Below, one piece after another: positions 1 to 12,776 of a stretch of DNA of 64,000 nucleotides. A program made the translations under genes and the position numbers. Numbering within the stretch: the stretch's first letter is position 1; the number at the start of each line of letters is the position of its first letter. The DNA is from Alterluteimonas quercicellularis. Lineage in GTDB: Bacteria > Pseudomonadota > Gammaproteobacteria > Xanthomonadales > Xanthomonadaceae. The stretch is taken from contig NZ_JAIWPR010000022.1 of assembly GCF_021191635.1 (NCBI RefSeq), positions 53,348-117,347 of the forward strand, given 5' to 3'. The notes under the pieces were generated by a model. The model was not told the origin of the DNA and did not search any database. It saw only the letters and a list, made by a program, of their open reading frames with translations.

Positions 1-27
1 CGACGGGCTTCCGCGCCCCGAGCGCGC

Positions 28-864
28 CTACGGCGCTCGCGCGTCGTGCGCCGGCGGCTCCAGCGTGTCGTAGGCGCGGCGCACGGTCTCGCGGCCGTAG
101 CGGCGTTCCAGCCGCCGCACCGAGAAGTGCCCGCGCGCCATGCGCTGGAAGTGGCGCATGAACAGCGCGTTGAGCGCGGCCCCGCTGGCCGCGCCGATCA
201 CCGGGATGCTCTGCGCGGCCACCTTGTGGCCGATCTTGATCGAGAAGCGCGACGACACCGACGCCATCACCTGCACCAGCGCCGGCGCGCCGCTGCTCAT
301 CAGGCCGTGCGCGGCGACGTACTCGGCAGCGGCGGCGATCTGCTGCGCCAGCACCGCGCGCGCGGCGAAGTAGCCGGACTCGGCGCCGTCGTCGCGGCGG
401 CTGCGCCCGCCCATCGTCAGCACTTCGAAGCAGGCCAGCAGCGTCGCCGGATCGTCCAGCCGCTCGCCTTCGCTGCGGGCGACCTCGGCGATCGAGCGCA
501 GGATCAGCGTGGTGGTGACGGGCAGTTCGGCGGCGAGGCCGAGCATGCCGAAGGCGCCGCCGGCCGCACCGGTCGCGGCGACCGCGACGGTATGCAGGCG
601 CGTGCGCGGCGCCCGCGCCCCCGGCACGTCGCCGAGCGTGGCGGTGGCCAGCCGCAGCGAGCGCCGCAGCGCGGCGCGCACGCCGCTGTTGATCAGACGC
701 GTGGCGCGCGGCGGCAGCCGGTGCGCGAGCAGGTACTCGACCGGGGCGCCGACCAGGTTCGCGAGCTGGGCGGCGATGCCCGGGCTTTCGAGCAGGGCGC
801 GCGCCTCGCGCAGGGTAGCGAGATCGCGCGGGGACATGATCGGAACGAGCGCATGTGCGGGCAT
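28..864 (-). CDS. EcsC family protein
   Basis: The 278-residue product resembles the EcsC family, membrane-associated proteins of unknown biochemical role named after a Bacillus ABC-transporter operon. A hydrophobic Gly/Ala-rich stretch lies at about residues 93-125, and a second one near residues 215-250. I chose the ATG at 864; a second ATG at 837, ten codons in, is equally possible. Neither has a clear Shine-Dalgarno sequence. The frame stays open upstream to 1128 but that part is Arg-rich, runs into the tRNA-Arg gene and does not look coding. It is the last gene before the left edge of the window. Confidence 0.72.
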   Translation of the reverse strand: MPAHALVPIMSPRDLATLREARALLESPGIAAQLANLVGAPVEYLLAHRLPPRATRLINSGVRAALRRSLRLATATLGDVPGARAPRTRLHTVAVAATGAAGGAFGMLGLAAELPVTTTLILRSIAEVARSEGERLDDPATLLACFEVLTMGGRSRRDDGAESGYFAARAVLAQQIAAAAEYVAAHGLMSSGAPALVQVMASVSSRFSIKIGHKVAAQSIPVIGAASGAALNALFMRHFQRMARGHFSVRRLERRYGRETVRRAYDTLEPPAHDARAP

Positions 865-1008
865 GGCGCAAACGATAGCGCGGTGCGGCCGCGCGTGCGT
901 GAGCGCGCCATGGCAGGCCCGCGACGAGCCGCACGACGGCGCGAAACCCCGCGCAGCATCCGGACGCCGGCCGCGATTCGCCCGCGCGTGTCCCGTGGGG
1001 CGCAATGG

Positions 1009-1029
1009 GTCGCGCGAGCGCGCTCCCAC
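1009..1029. repeat. REP-like palindrome, single copy
   Basis: This is a copy of the short palindromic family that recurs across the window (consensus core GTAGGAGCGCGCTCGCGCGC or its complement). It lies between the EcsC-like gene and the tRNA-Arg terminator. Confidence 0.7.
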
Positions 1030-1042
1030 GGTGGAGCGGCGC

Positions 1043-1086
1043 AAAACGAAACGGGGCCGGCACATCGTGCCGGCCCCGTCGTTTCG
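1043..1086 (-). terminator. Intrinsic terminator of tRNA-Arg
   Basis: A near-perfect hairpin has arms at 1047-1063 and 1067-1086 with the GC core GGGGCCGGCAC. On the minus strand it is followed by four T (1043-1046). It starts six bases beyond the CCA end of the tRNA gene. Confidence 0.8.
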
Positions 1087-1091
1087 CTGTA

Positions 1092-1168
1092 TGGCGCGCC
1101 CGGAAGGATTCGAACCTCCGACCCCCAAGTTCGTAGCCTGGTGCTCTATCCAACTGAGCTACGGGCGC
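1092..1168 (-). tRNA. tRNA-Arg (anticodon ACG)
   Basis: This is a 77-nt cloverleaf with a 7-bp acceptor stem (GCGCCCG with CGGGCGC), a T-loop GTTCGAATC and the anticodon loop CTACGAA, giving anticodon ACG for CGN arginine codons. The 3' CCA is encoded (1092-1094). A consensus promoter sits just upstream and an intrinsic terminator just downstream, so it is a single-gene transcript. Confidence 0.95.
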
Positions 1169-1179
1169 GAAGGCGCGGA

Positions 1180-1208
1180 ATTATGACGGTCGCTTCCCAC
1201 CTCGTCAA
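1180..1208 (-). promoter_or_regulatory. Sigma-70 promoter of tRNA-Arg
   Basis: On the minus strand TTGACG (1203-1208) and CATAAT (1180-1185) are separated by 17 bp. The -10 box ends 11 bases before the mature tRNA 5' end. Confidence 0.85.
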
Positions 1209-1394
1209 TGCATGCCGCGCATCTCGAAAGGTGCAACGCGACGCCGCGTTTCCGCGCGTCGGGAAGCGCCGGACCGCGGCACATCCCCTGCCGGCGCCGC
1301 CTGGGCGGCACCGGGTGGAACTCGTATCCGGATCATGCCTGCCGCCTCGCGCGTCCCGGGAACACCTCTTTCGCGGGCGGACGGATGGAAGGAA

Positions 1395-1487
1395 TGGCGG
1401 AGAGTGAGGGATTCGAACCCTCGATGGAGCTTTTGACCCCATACTCCCTTAGCAGGGGAGCCCCTTCGGCCTCTCGGGCAACTCTCC
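1395..1487 (-). tRNA. tRNA-Ser (anticodon GCT)
   Basis: This is a 93-nt class II tRNA with a long variable arm. The acceptor GGAGAGT pairs with ACTCTCC, followed by G and an encoded CCA. The anticodon loop CTGCTAA gives anticodon GCT, which reads AGC/AGU. It lies downstream of csrA, as in other xanthomonads. Confidence 0.95.
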
Positions 1488-1527
1488 GCGGACCGGGCCG
1501 CGCACACGATGCGAAACCCGGCTGCGA

Positions 1528-1556
1528 AGGATAACGGTTCGGCTACGAAGCGGCAA
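1528..1556 (-). promoter_or_regulatory. Sigma-70 promoter of tRNA-Ser
   Basis: On the minus strand TTGCCG (1551-1556) and TATCCT (1528-1533) are spaced by 17 bp. It begins just after the csrA stop codon, so the tRNA need not depend on csrA transcription. Confidence 0.65.
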
Positions 1557-1560
1557 ACCC

Positions 1561-1755
1561 TCAGGGCTGGTCGTCGCCGCCCTCGCCGCTCTCGCCGCGA
1601 TGAATGCGCTGGTAGATCTCTTCGCGATGGACGGCCACGTCCTTCGGCGCGGTGATGCCGATGCGCACCTGATTGCCCTTGACGCCGAGAACGGTCACGG
1701 TGACGTTGTCGCCGATCATGAGGGTCTCGCCGACGCGTCGAGTCAGAATCAACAT
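1561..1755 (-). CDS. csrA: Carbon storage regulator CsrA (RsmA)
   Basis: The 64-residue product is a global post-transcriptional regulator. As a homodimer it binds GGA motifs in mRNA leaders and changes translation and decay, affecting motility, biofilm and, in Xanthomonas, virulence genes. The sequence begins [10 protein letters not shown], the canonical CsrA start, and keeps the [19 protein letters not shown] core, with an acidic Gly-rich tail. The ATG at 1755 follows a good ribosome binding site (GGAGAA). A longer frame upstream is not supported. A hairpin at 1773-1791 lies in the 136-bp gap after alaS, so csrA may be on the alaS transcript or have its own promoter. Confidence 0.97.
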   Translation of the reverse strand: MLILTRRVGETLMIGDNVTVTVLGVKGNQVRIGITAPKDVAVHREEIYQRIHRGESGEGGDDQP

Positions 1756-1891
1756 GAGAACTTCTCCATGGACTGGCGGGGACCCCGCCAGCGGCGGCCC
1801 GGGCAATCCGGCCCGGCCCCGCCATTGCGATTTTGGATACAGCAAACGGCCATCATAACCGCGATCGGCTGAAGACAACCTGGGCAGGAAG

Positions 1892-4534
<2,643 letters not shown>

Positions 4535-4991
4535 GCGGGGCGGCAACTGCGACGTGGAAGGGCACCGATCCGGCGCCGACCACAGATGCGGCCACGACGA
4601 GGAACAGACAACCCGGTAACCGGCAAGGGTAGCAGGGCCGACAGCGTGCGTGCAGGCCCGCCGCGGGGCCGGCCCCGGACAGGTCGGACGGGAGGGCGCT
4701 CCGGGGCACGGCGCCCTCGGGGAACCGGCGCCGCGCAGGTATCCGCGCCCCGCCGCCGCGCGGCGACACCGGAGCGGGCGGCCGGGCGCGGCGGGGCAGT
4801 GGATGGAGCGGGCCGGCGCATCGACGTCGGAGCCGCCAGCACTGGATGCCGCGAGGGGACGGAACGCCGGGGCATGGCGCGCAGCATCCACGGGAACGCG
4901 CTTGCGCGGATGGGGGGGGCAGGAGCGCGCGCGTGCCCGCGACCGGGCGCGGGAAAGGGCTGTCGCGCGCGAGCGCGCTCCTACAGGCTGG
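4535..4991. other. Intergenic region recX-alaS with one REP copy
   Basis: There are 457 bases without a supported gene. A REP-like palindrome occupies 4962-4986, next to the recX stop codon. The rest is GC-rich with short inverted repeats, and no consensus promoter for alaS was recognised. Long frames here are Arg/Gly-rich shadows. Confidence 0.6.
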
Positions 4992-5525
4992 CTACTGCGC
5001 GTCGTCGTCCAGGCCGCTGGCGACGCGCGCGGTGTCGACGTCGAAGCCGCGCCGGAGCAGGAAATCGGCCGCCTTGCGCAGGCGCGTCCGCGCCGCCTCC
5101 GGATCCTCGTCCCCGGGGACAGGAAAGCGCCGCGCGACCAGTTCCCGCGCCCTGCCCGGCCAGTCGTCCTCGCCGCCCTCGGCCAGCGCGGCGAATGCGT
5201 GGGCGATCTGCGCGGCGTCCAGCCCGTGCCCTTCCAGCTCGACGCGGATGCGCACGGGCCCGTAGCCCGCCAGCGCGCGGGTGCGCGCCAGCGACGCGGC
5301 GAAACGGCCGTCGTCCTGCCAGCCGGCCTCCGCCATCTGCCGCACGGCGGCGCGGGCGTCGTCGACACCGACGCCGCGCGTGGCGAGCTTGCGCTCCAGT
5401 TCGCGGCGGGAATGCTCCCGCCGCACCAGCAGCCCGAGCGCGCGCTGCGCGGGGCTGGGCTCGGCGCGCGGCCGGCGCCGGCGCGTACCGGCGCCGGCAT
5501 CCTCCGGGCCGCCGCCGGCAGTCAT
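4992..5525 (-). CDS. recX: Recombination regulatory protein RecX
   Basis: The 177-residue product belongs to the RecX family, which binds RecA filaments and limits recombinase activity. It shows the tandem three-helix repeats typical of RecX (for example [20 protein letters not shown] and a second repeat around [20 protein letters not shown]). The first 25 residues are Gly/Arg-rich and probably disordered. It sits 111 bp downstream of recA on the same strand, the usual recA-recX order, so co-transcription from the recA or lexA promoter is likely. Confidence 0.92.
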   Translation of the reverse strand: MTAGGGPEDAGAGTRRRRPRAEPSPAQRALGLLVRREHSRRELERKLATRGVGVDDARAAVRQMAEAGWQDDGRFAASLARTRALAGYGPVRIRVELEGHGLDAAQIAHAFAALAEGGEDDWPGRARELVARRFPVPGDEDPEAARTRLRKAADFLLRRGFDVDTARVASGLDDDAQ

Positions 5526-5636
5526 CGCTTCGTCCGCCCCGCTCCACGCCGAGCAGGAGCCGGCCGGGCAGGCGCCGGCGGCGCGGGCGCCGCGGCAGAC
5601 GGGTCGCGATCGGAACTCACTGCACCGGAACGGTCG

Positions 5637-6671
<1,035 letters not shown>

Positions 6672-6862
6672 CTGGTGGTCTCCGGGGTAGGTGATTCGTC
6701 GGAAGGCAGGTTAGGCGGCGGCGGTCGCACGGGCTGCGACCCCGCCCCCGTGCAGGCCATGCTGGCGCGGGCGCGCCGGGCGCGGCATCGGCGGGCGCCG
6801 CCGACGGCCGTGGGAAAACGCCGCGCGCGGGCCGGGGATTTCGCGCGGGACCGCAGGCGCCG

Positions 6863-7519
6863 TCACCGGTTCGGTCGCACCAGGCCGCAGTACAGGCCCT
6901 CGATGGCGAAGTCCTGCCCGGGCTGCACCTCGATCGGCGCATAGTCGGGATTGCGCGGCATCAGGCGGATGCGGTCCTTGCCCACGCGCAGCAGCTTGAC
7001 GGTGATCTCGTCGTCGATGCGCGCGACCACGATCTGTCCCGAGCGCGCCTGCGCGGTGCGGTGCACGCCGATCAGGTCGCCGTCGAAGATGCCCTCGTCG
7101 CGCATCGAGTCGCCCTTGACCTTGAGCAGGTAGTCCGGCGACGGCGAGAACAGCACCCGGTCGAGCACCACGTAGTCGTCGGCGGCGGCGAGGTCGCCGG
7201 GCGCGCCGGCGCCGATCGGCAGGCCGGCGGCGACCTGCCCCAGCACCGGCAGCCGCAGGGCGTCGTCCTGCGCGGCCGGCAGCGCGAGCGCCTCCTGCCG
7301 CGGCGACGGCGCGGCGAGCAGGCGGATGCCGCGCGCCCGCCCCGGCACGCGCTCGATCGCGCCGGCGGCCTCCAGGGCTTCGAGGTGGTACTGCGCCGCG
7401 CGCACCCCGCTGAAGCCGAAGGCGCGGGCGATCTCCGCCTGCGAGGGCGGCACGCCCTCCGCCTCGACGCGCTCGGCGATGAGGGCCAGGACGGCCTGCT
7501 GGGTCTGGGTCAGCTGCAT
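6863..7519 (-). CDS. lexA: SOS repressor LexA
   Basis: The 218-residue repressor has an N-terminal winged helix (residues 1-65, aligning with E. coli LexA from its first residue) and a C-terminal S24 self-cleavage domain. The scissile bond is Ala98-Gly99 (VAAGLP). The catalytic dyad is Ser138 (GDSM) and Lys175 (ITVKLL). It represses DNA-damage genes, including itself, until RecA filaments trigger autocleavage. The start ATG at 7519 is fixed by alignment, yet a LexA operator ends two bases upstream and no Shine-Dalgarno sequence is possible there, which points to a leaderless mRNA. It lies upstream of recA-recX on the same strand. Confidence 0.97.
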   Translation of the reverse strand: MQLTQTQQAVLALIAERVEAEGVPPSQAEIARAFGFSGVRAAQYHLEALEAAGAIERVPGRARGIRLLAAPSPRQEALALPAAQDDALRLPVLGQVAAGLPIGAGAPGDLAAADDYVVLDRVLFSPSPDYLLKVKGDSMRDEGIFDGDLIGVHRTAQARSGQIVVARIDDEITVKLLRVGKDRIRLMPRNPDYAPIEVQPGQDFAIEGLYCGLVRPNR

Positions 7520-7521
7520 GG

Positions 7522-7540
7522 TTAGTAGTATTACTACTAA
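7522..7540 (-). promoter_or_regulatory. LexA operator
   Basis: TTAGTAGTAATACTACTAA on the minus strand is a perfect 9+1+9 palindrome. It matches the LexA-binding motif reported for Xanthomonas and relatives. It fills most of the 33-bp gap between the ubiB stop and the lexA start codon, so it must overlap the lexA promoter. Confidence 0.93.
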
Positions 7541-7552
7541 CCGCCCGAGGCG

Positions 7553-9238
7553 TCAATGCTTCCGGCTGCGCCAGATCGACAGCACGATCCAGATCCCGGT
7601 GAGCGCGGCGCCGACGAAGCCCAGCACGCCCATGGCCATCAGCCAGCGGTTGGAGACGCCGCCGCCGACGCTGTTCATCACGATCGAGGAGCCGATGATC
7701 AGCGCCGCGGTGATGACGCCGATGGTGAGCCGGTTGGCGGCGCTGTTGAGCTGGTCGCCGAAGGCCTTGAGCGAGGTCACCTCGATCTGCCCGCGCAGGC
7801 GCCCGTGGCGGGCCGCCTGCAGCAGGCGGCGCAGGTCGCGCGGCAGGTCGCCCAGCAGGTCGAGCGCGCCCGAGACGGTGCGCCGGCCGCGCCGGGCCAG
7901 CACCAGCGGCGAGTAGCGCTGCAGCATGGCGCGCTGCACGTAGGGGCGCGCCTCGCTGGCCATGTCGAAGTCGGGGTCGAGCTGCCGGCCCAGCCCTTCC
8001 AGGGTCAGGAAGGCCTTGATCATCAGCGCGAGGTCGGGCGGCAGGGTCAGCCCGTGGCGGCGCAGCAGGGCCGCCACGTCGACCAGCATCGCGCCCATCC
8101 GCAGTTCCTTCAGCGGCACGCCGCGGTACTGGTCGGTGAAGGCGCCGACCTCCGATTGCAGGCGCCCCTCCTCCACGTCGGCCTCGCCCTCGGTCCATTC
8201 CAGCAGGATGTCGGTGACCGCCTCCGCGTCCTGGTCGACCAGCCCGTGCAGGAGCTGGGCGACCTGCAGCCGGCGCTGCTCGGAGATGCGCCCCACCATG
8301 CCGAAGTCGATGACGCCGATGCGGCCGTCGCGCAGGTAGAAGATGTTGCCGGGGTGCGGATCGGCGTGGAAGAAGCCGTCCTCGAGCACCATCTTCAGCA
8401 CGATGCCGGCGCCGGTGCGCGCCAGCTCGTGGCGGTCCAGGCCGGCCTCGTCGATGGCGTCGAAGTCGCGCCCGGGGATGCCGTCCATGAAGGACTGCAC
8501 GTTGAGGCGCTCCGAGGTCCACTGCCAGTACACGTCCGGGATCGCGATGCCCGGGTGGCCCTCGAAGTTGGCGGCGATGCGCTGGGCGTTGCGGCATTCG
8601 CCGGCGAAGTCGAGCTCCGCGCGCAGCGAGGCGGCGAACTGCTGGACGATGCCGCCGGGCCGGTAGCGCCGCAGGTCGGGCGCCTGCGCCTCGACGATCT
8701 CGGCCAGCCGCGCCAGCAGGCGCAGGTCGGCCTCGACCACCTCGCGGATGCCCGGCCGCCGCACCTTCAGCACCACCGCGCTGCCGTCCTCGAGCCAGGC
8801 GCGGTGGGCCTGCGCCAGCGACGCGGCGGCCAGCGGCCGGCACTCCAGGCGCGCGAACACGGTTTCCGGGTCGGCGCCGAGGTCGGCGGCGAGCTGGTCG
8901 CGGATCGCCTCGAACGGCAGCGCCGGCACCGCGTTCTGCAGTTCGCCCAGCTCGCGGATCCAGTCCGGCGGCAGCAGGTCGATGCGCGTGGCCAGCACCT
9001 GGCCCAGCTTGACGAAGGTCGGGCCCAGGTCCTCCAGCGCGTGGCGCAGGCGCACCGGCGGGGCCATGCGCAGCATCTCCTCGGCATGGTGCCAGTGCAG
9101 CAGGCGCCCGGCGCGCTCCAGCGCGCCGGACAGGCCGATGCGCTGGACCAGGTCGCCGAAGCCGTAGCGGATCAGCACCGAGGCGATCTCCTGCAGCCGG
9201 CCCAGGTCGCGGACGGTGCCCAGGGTCTCCCACATCAC
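7553..9238 (-). CDS. ubiB: UbiB/ABC1 family atypical kinase
   Basis: The 561-residue protein belongs to the UbiB/ADCK (AarF) family, membrane-anchored atypical kinases or ATPases needed for ubiquinone biosynthesis. The KLGQ motif of the N-terminal extension is at residues 77-80, the ATP-binding Lys in VVLKVRRPG, the catalytic loop HADPHPGNIF near residue 295 and the metal-binding DFGMVG near 311. Two transmembrane helices end the protein (about residues 510-555), as in UbiB. Start ATG codons at 9238 and 9235 are both possible. It is 31 bp downstream of pncC. Another AarF-family function cannot be excluded. Confidence 0.88.
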   Translation of the reverse strand: MMWETLGTVRDLGRLQEIASVLIRYGFGDLVQRIGLSGALERAGRLLHWHHAEEMLRMAPPVRLRHALEDLGPTFVKLGQVLATRIDLLPPDWIRELGELQNAVPALPFEAIRDQLAADLGADPETVFARLECRPLAAASLAQAHRAWLEDGSAVVLKVRRPGIREVVEADLRLLARLAEIVEAQAPDLRRYRPGGIVQQFAASLRAELDFAGECRNAQRIAANFEGHPGIAIPDVYWQWTSERLNVQSFMDGIPGRDFDAIDEAGLDRHELARTGAGIVLKMVLEDGFFHADPHPGNIFYLRDGRIGVIDFGMVGRISEQRRLQVAQLLHGLVDQDAEAVTDILLEWTEGEADVEEGRLQSEVGAFTDQYRGVPLKELRMGAMLVDVAALLRRHGLTLPPDLALMIKAFLTLEGLGRQLDPDFDMASEARPYVQRAMLQRYSPLVLARRGRRTVSGALDLLGDLPRDLRRLLQAARHGRLRGQIEVTSLKAFGDQLNSAANRLTIGVITAALIIGSSIVMNSVGGGVSNRWLMAMGVLGFVGAALTGIWIVLSIWRSRKH

Positions 9239-9269
9239 GTGCCGCTCCCCGCCGTGCGCGCGGAACGCA

Positions 9270-9761
9270 TCACAGGTCCTCCAGGCCGCGCAGCGCGGCC
9301 TCGACGGTCTGCCGCCGCACCGCGCCGCGGTCGCCGTCGAAGCCGAACAGCGTCGCGCGCGGATAGCCGCCGCGGCGCTTCCAGGCGATCCACACCGTGC
9401 CCACGGGCTTGTCGGGTGTGCCGCCGCCGGGACCGGCGATGCCGGTGACCGCCACCGCCACGCTCGCGCCCGAGCGCACCAGCGCGCCGGAGACCATCTC
9501 CAGCGCGGTCTCGCGGCTCACCGCGCCTTCCGACTCCAGGGTCTGCGGGCGCACGCCGAGCAGCGCCTGCTTGGCCTCGTAGCTGTAGACGGCCATGCCG
9601 CAGTCGAACCAGGCCGAGGAGCCGGCGACGTCGGTCATCACCTTGGCGATCCAGCCGCCGGTGCAGCTCTCGGCGGTCACCAGGGTGTCGCGGGCCGCCA
9701 GCAGCCGGCGGCCGGTGGCCTCGGCGAGCCGTTCGAGCGCGGCGTCGTCGGGAAGGGACAT
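9270..9761 (-). CDS. pncC: Nicotinamide-nucleotide amidohydrolase PncC (CinA C-terminal family)
   Basis: The 163-residue enzyme deamidates nicotinamide mononucleotide to nicotinic acid mononucleotide in NAD salvage, in the cytoplasm. It consists only of the CinA C-terminal domain, like E. coli PncC. The conserved AESCTGGW (residues 30-37) carries the catalytic Ser, and GIAGPGGGTPDKPVGTVWIA forms the second signature. Its position beside the recA-lexA region follows the common cinA-recA association. No competence domain is present. Confidence 0.93.
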   Translation of the reverse strand: MSLPDDAALERLAEATGRRLLAARDTLVTAESCTGGWIAKVMTDVAGSSAWFDCGMAVYSYEAKQALLGVRPQTLESEGAVSRETALEMVSGALVRSGASVAVAVTGIAGPGGGTPDKPVGTVWIAWKRRGGYPRATLFGFDGDRGAVRRQTVEAALRGLEDL

Positions 9762-9852
9762 GGCGGTGCGGTGCCTGTGGGGAGACGCGCACAGTGTGGC
9801 CGATCGGCCGCCGCAAGTCGTCCCCGGACCGGGCCGGGGCGGTTGCCCGATG

Positions 9853-9887
9853 CCCGGCAGGCCGCGCGGGCGGCGCGGCCTGCCGGG
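9853..9887 (-). terminator. Strong hairpin after the TonB receptor gene
   Basis: Arms CCCGGCAGGCCGCG (9853-9866) and its complement (9874-9887) form a 14-bp stem 12 bases beyond the receptor stop. No T-run follows, so it may act as a transcript end or barrier rather than a classical intrinsic terminator. Confidence 0.5.
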
Positions 9888-9899
9888 ACACGATCCGCG

Positions 9900-12503
9900 C
9901 TAGTAGCGCAGCCGCAGGGTCATGCCGTAGGTGCGCGGCGCGCCCAGGAACGCGTTCCACGAGCCGGCCTGGATCGGCGCGTCGATGCCGACCTGCTTGT
10001 AGGTCTCGTCGGTCAGGTTCTGGCCCCAGAACTCCAGCATCCAGCGCTGGTCCTGGCGGCCGATGCCGATGCGCGCGTTGAGCAGGGTGTAGGCCTCCTG
10101 CAGCTTCTGCGGGTCGAGGTCGGAGCCGGTGTTGTACTCGGACATGTACTTGGCGCCGATGTTGAAGCGGCCCAGCAGGTTCGAGCCGATGTCCCAGTCG
10201 TAGGTCACCGAGGCGTTGCCGGACCACTTCGGTGCGAAGCTCATCTGGTTGCCCGGCAGCAGCACCAGCTCCGGGTCGGGCAGCGGATCGTCGCCGTACT
10301 CGGTCTCGGCGTAGGTCAGGCCGCCCTGCACCATCAGCCCGCGGATGCCCGGCTGCCACAGCACCTCGGCGTCGATGCCCTTGGAGGTCACCTTGGGGAT
10401 CGAGCGGACCACGAAGGCCGTGCCCAGGAAGCTGTTGAGCTGGAAGTCCTCGTACTCCTGGTAGAACAGCGCGGCGTTGAACAGCAGGTTGCCTTCGGCC
10501 CAGGTGGTCTTCAGCCCGAGCTCGTAGCTGTCGACGAACTCGCCCGGGAACGAGGTGTCGTCCACCGGCATGATCCCGCCCACGCCGCTGGACAGGCCGT
10601 TGGAGGACTGCACGCGGTCGAGGTTGAAGCCGCCGGCCTTGTAGCCGCGCGCGGCGGAGACGTAGGTCATCACGTCGTCGGACCAGTCGTAGGCGAGCTT
10701 CAGCGTGCCCGACCACTCGCTCTCGGTGCGCTCCTGGCGGGTGTTGCGGCCGTCGTGGGCGACGTTGGCCCACGGCAGGCACATGAAGCCCGCCACCTGC
10801 GGCGCGATCGCCGGCACCAGCTGGCCCAGCAGTTGCTGCTGCAGCGCCGGCGGCAGGCTGGCGAAGCCGTTGATGCGCTGCGCGAGCGCGCCGCCCACCC
10901 GCGCCGCCGGGTCGGCCAGGGTCGCCGCGCAGGCCAGGCTGCCGTTGGGATTGGAGAAGTCGGAGTCGAGCGTCTTCTTCTCGCGGGTGTAGCGCAGGCC
11001 CAGGGTGATGTCGAACGCGTCGGTGGCGTGGAAGGTGTTGTTGGTGAAGATCGCCGTGCTGCGCGCGCTCTGGCTGTAGCGGTCGAGCGCGCCGACGCCG
11101 GTGTAGTTGGTGCCGAACGGGCGCCCGCTGACCTGCGACAGGAAGGTGGCCGGGTTGGCGGTGTTGACCGTGAGCCCCAGCGGCGCGAGCTGCGCGGACA
11201 TCGCGCCCAGCACCTGGCTGCCGACCAGGGTCGACAGGTAGGGCTCGTAGGCCGAGCCCATGTAGTAGGAGTCGTTGCGGGCCAGGTCCTCGTCGGAATA
11301 GAACAGGCCGACCATCCAGTCGAGCCGGTCGGTGGCCCCGGTCAGCCGGAACTCCTGGCTGAAGGTCTCGAACGCGGCCAGCGAGGCATCCTCGTCCGGC
11401 GGGCGGTACATGATGTCTGCGCCGCTGTAGTCGAAGTCGATGCTGGTGATGGCCTGCCAGTCGCGGAAGGCGGTGATCGAGGTCAGCACCGCGTCGTTCG
11501 CCCACGGCGTGGTCCAGTTGACCTCGGCGGAGACGCCCTTGTCCTTCAGGTCCTGCTCGGTGGTGCGGTTGGCGTAGGCCAGACGCCGGTCGATATCCGG
11601 CACCGGGATGATGCCCTGCCCGCCTGGCGTCAGCGCGTCGATGATCGCCGCGGTTGGGCCGCGGTCGGTGGTGACCGACACGCAGCAGTTCTCCTCGCGG
11701 CTGCTGTAGTCGGCGATGAAGTTGACGCTCAGGGTCTCGCTCGGCTCCAGCAGCAGCTGGCCGCGCAGCGCGTGGTAGTTCTGGTCGCCGTCGTCGTCCT
11801 CGCGGCGCGGCCCGCCCGCGGTCACCACGTCGTCCACGCCGTCGCGCTTGCGCTTGGTGGCGTAGATCCGGAAGGCGGCGTTCTCGCCCAGCGCGTCGTT
11901 GTACGAGCCGGCCACCCCCACCAGGCCGTAGTTGCCCACCGTCACCTCGCCCTCGACCGCCTGCGTGTAGCTGGGCCGGCGGGTGATGACGTTGATGACG
12001 CCCGCCGAGGTGTTCTTGCCGAACACCGTGCCCTGCGGGCCCTTCAGCACCTCGATGCGCTCCAGCTCGCCGAGATCGCCGAAGCCGACGCTGTTGCGCG
12101 CCCGGTACACGCCGTCGATCACCACGCCGACCGAGGATTCCAGCCCCGGGTTGTCGCCGACCGTGCCGATGCCGCGGATGCGCGCGACCGTCTGCGCCGC
12201 CGACTGCGTGCTGGTCACGGTGAGGCCCGGCACCAGGACCTGCAGGTCCTTGATGTCGCGCACGCCGGTGTCCTGCAACAGCTGCTCGGGCAGCACGTTG
12301 ATGACGATCGGCACGTCCTGCAGCGCTTCCTCGCGCTTCTGCGCGGTCACCACCAGCGTCGACAGCGTGGCCGGCTCGTCGCGCCGGGCCTGCTCGGCCG
12401 GCGTGGCGTCCTGCGCCCGCACGGGCGCGGCATGGATCGACGAAACCAGCGCGGCCACGACGGCGGCGGCCAACAGCCTGCGTTGCGGAAAATCGGAATT
12501 CAT
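9900..12503 (-). CDS. TonB-dependent outer membrane receptor
   Basis: The 867-residue protein is an outer membrane beta-barrel transporter energised by TonB. A signal peptide (residues 1-30, ending APVRAQ) is followed by a TonB-box-like segment (STLVVTAQKREE). The plug domain has the signatures VARIRGIGTVGDNPG and RIEVLKGPQGTVFGKNTSAG, and the barrel ends in the aromatic TYGMTLRLRY. The start ATG at 12503 follows from the signal peptide. The type resembles the large TBDR families of xanthomonads and sphingomonads, whose substrates (siderophores, carbohydrates, aromatic compounds) are usually unknown. No transporter, regulator or enzyme partner lies beside it, so the substrate cannot be inferred. 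No Fur-like site was recognised in the 273 bp upstream. Confidence 0.93.
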   Translation of the reverse strand: MNSDFPQRRLLAAAVVAALVSSIHAAPVRAQDATPAEQARRDEPATLSTLVVTAQKREEALQDVPIVINVLPEQLLQDTGVRDIKDLQVLVPGLTVTSTQSAAQTVARIRGIGTVGDNPGLESSVGVVIDGVYRARNSVGFGDLGELERIEVLKGPQGTVFGKNTSAGVINVITRRPSYTQAVEGEVTVGNYGLVGVAGSYNDALGENAAFRIYATKRKRDGVDDVVTAGGPRREDDDGDQNYHALRGQLLLEPSETLSVNFIADYSSREENCCVSVTTDRGPTAAIIDALTPGGQGIIPVPDIDRRLAYANRTTEQDLKDKGVSAEVNWTTPWANDAVLTSITAFRDWQAITSIDFDYSGADIMYRPPDEDASLAAFETFSQEFRLTGATDRLDWMVGLFYSDEDLARNDSYYMGSAYEPYLSTLVGSQVLGAMSAQLAPLGLTVNTANPATFLSQVSGRPFGTNYTGVGALDRYSQSARSTAIFTNNTFHATDAFDITLGLRYTREKKTLDSDFSNPNGSLACAATLADPAARVGGALAQRINGFASLPPALQQQLLGQLVPAIAPQVAGFMCLPWANVAHDGRNTRQERTESEWSGTLKLAYDWSDDVMTYVSAARGYKAGGFNLDRVQSSNGLSSGVGGIMPVDDTSFPGEFVDSYELGLKTTWAEGNLLFNAALFYQEYEDFQLNSFLGTAFVVRSIPKVTSKGIDAEVLWQPGIRGLMVQGGLTYAETEYGDDPLPDPELVLLPGNQMSFAPKWSGNASVTYDWDIGSNLLGRFNIGAKYMSEYNTGSDLDPQKLQEAYTLLNARIGIGRQDQRWMLEFWGQNLTDETYKQVGIDAPIQAGSWNAFLGAPRTYGMTLRLRY

Positions 12504-12776
12504 GGCGTCCCCCGAACCATTTAGGAAAGGACCGGCGCATCGGCGTCGCCGGCCGCGACGGGCCGCGAGTGCGCGCCGCGGGAGCCCCTCCCGGGCGGCG
12601 GGCCGGATCGGCGTGGGGGACACGATCCGGCACGCATCGCATGCCTTGAACGGAAAACTAACACCGATCGCGGCGGGGACCTGCTGCGGCGCACCACCCG
12701 CCGATCCGCCGGGAGCGTACCTGCCCGGTCGCGGAGAGCCCGGAGGGTCCGGGATGAGCGGCGCGGGCGCCCCGAC

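Noticed and set aside
6672..6862. Possible second LexA box before recA
   Set aside because: No TTAGTA/TACTAA-type dyad is present in this gap.
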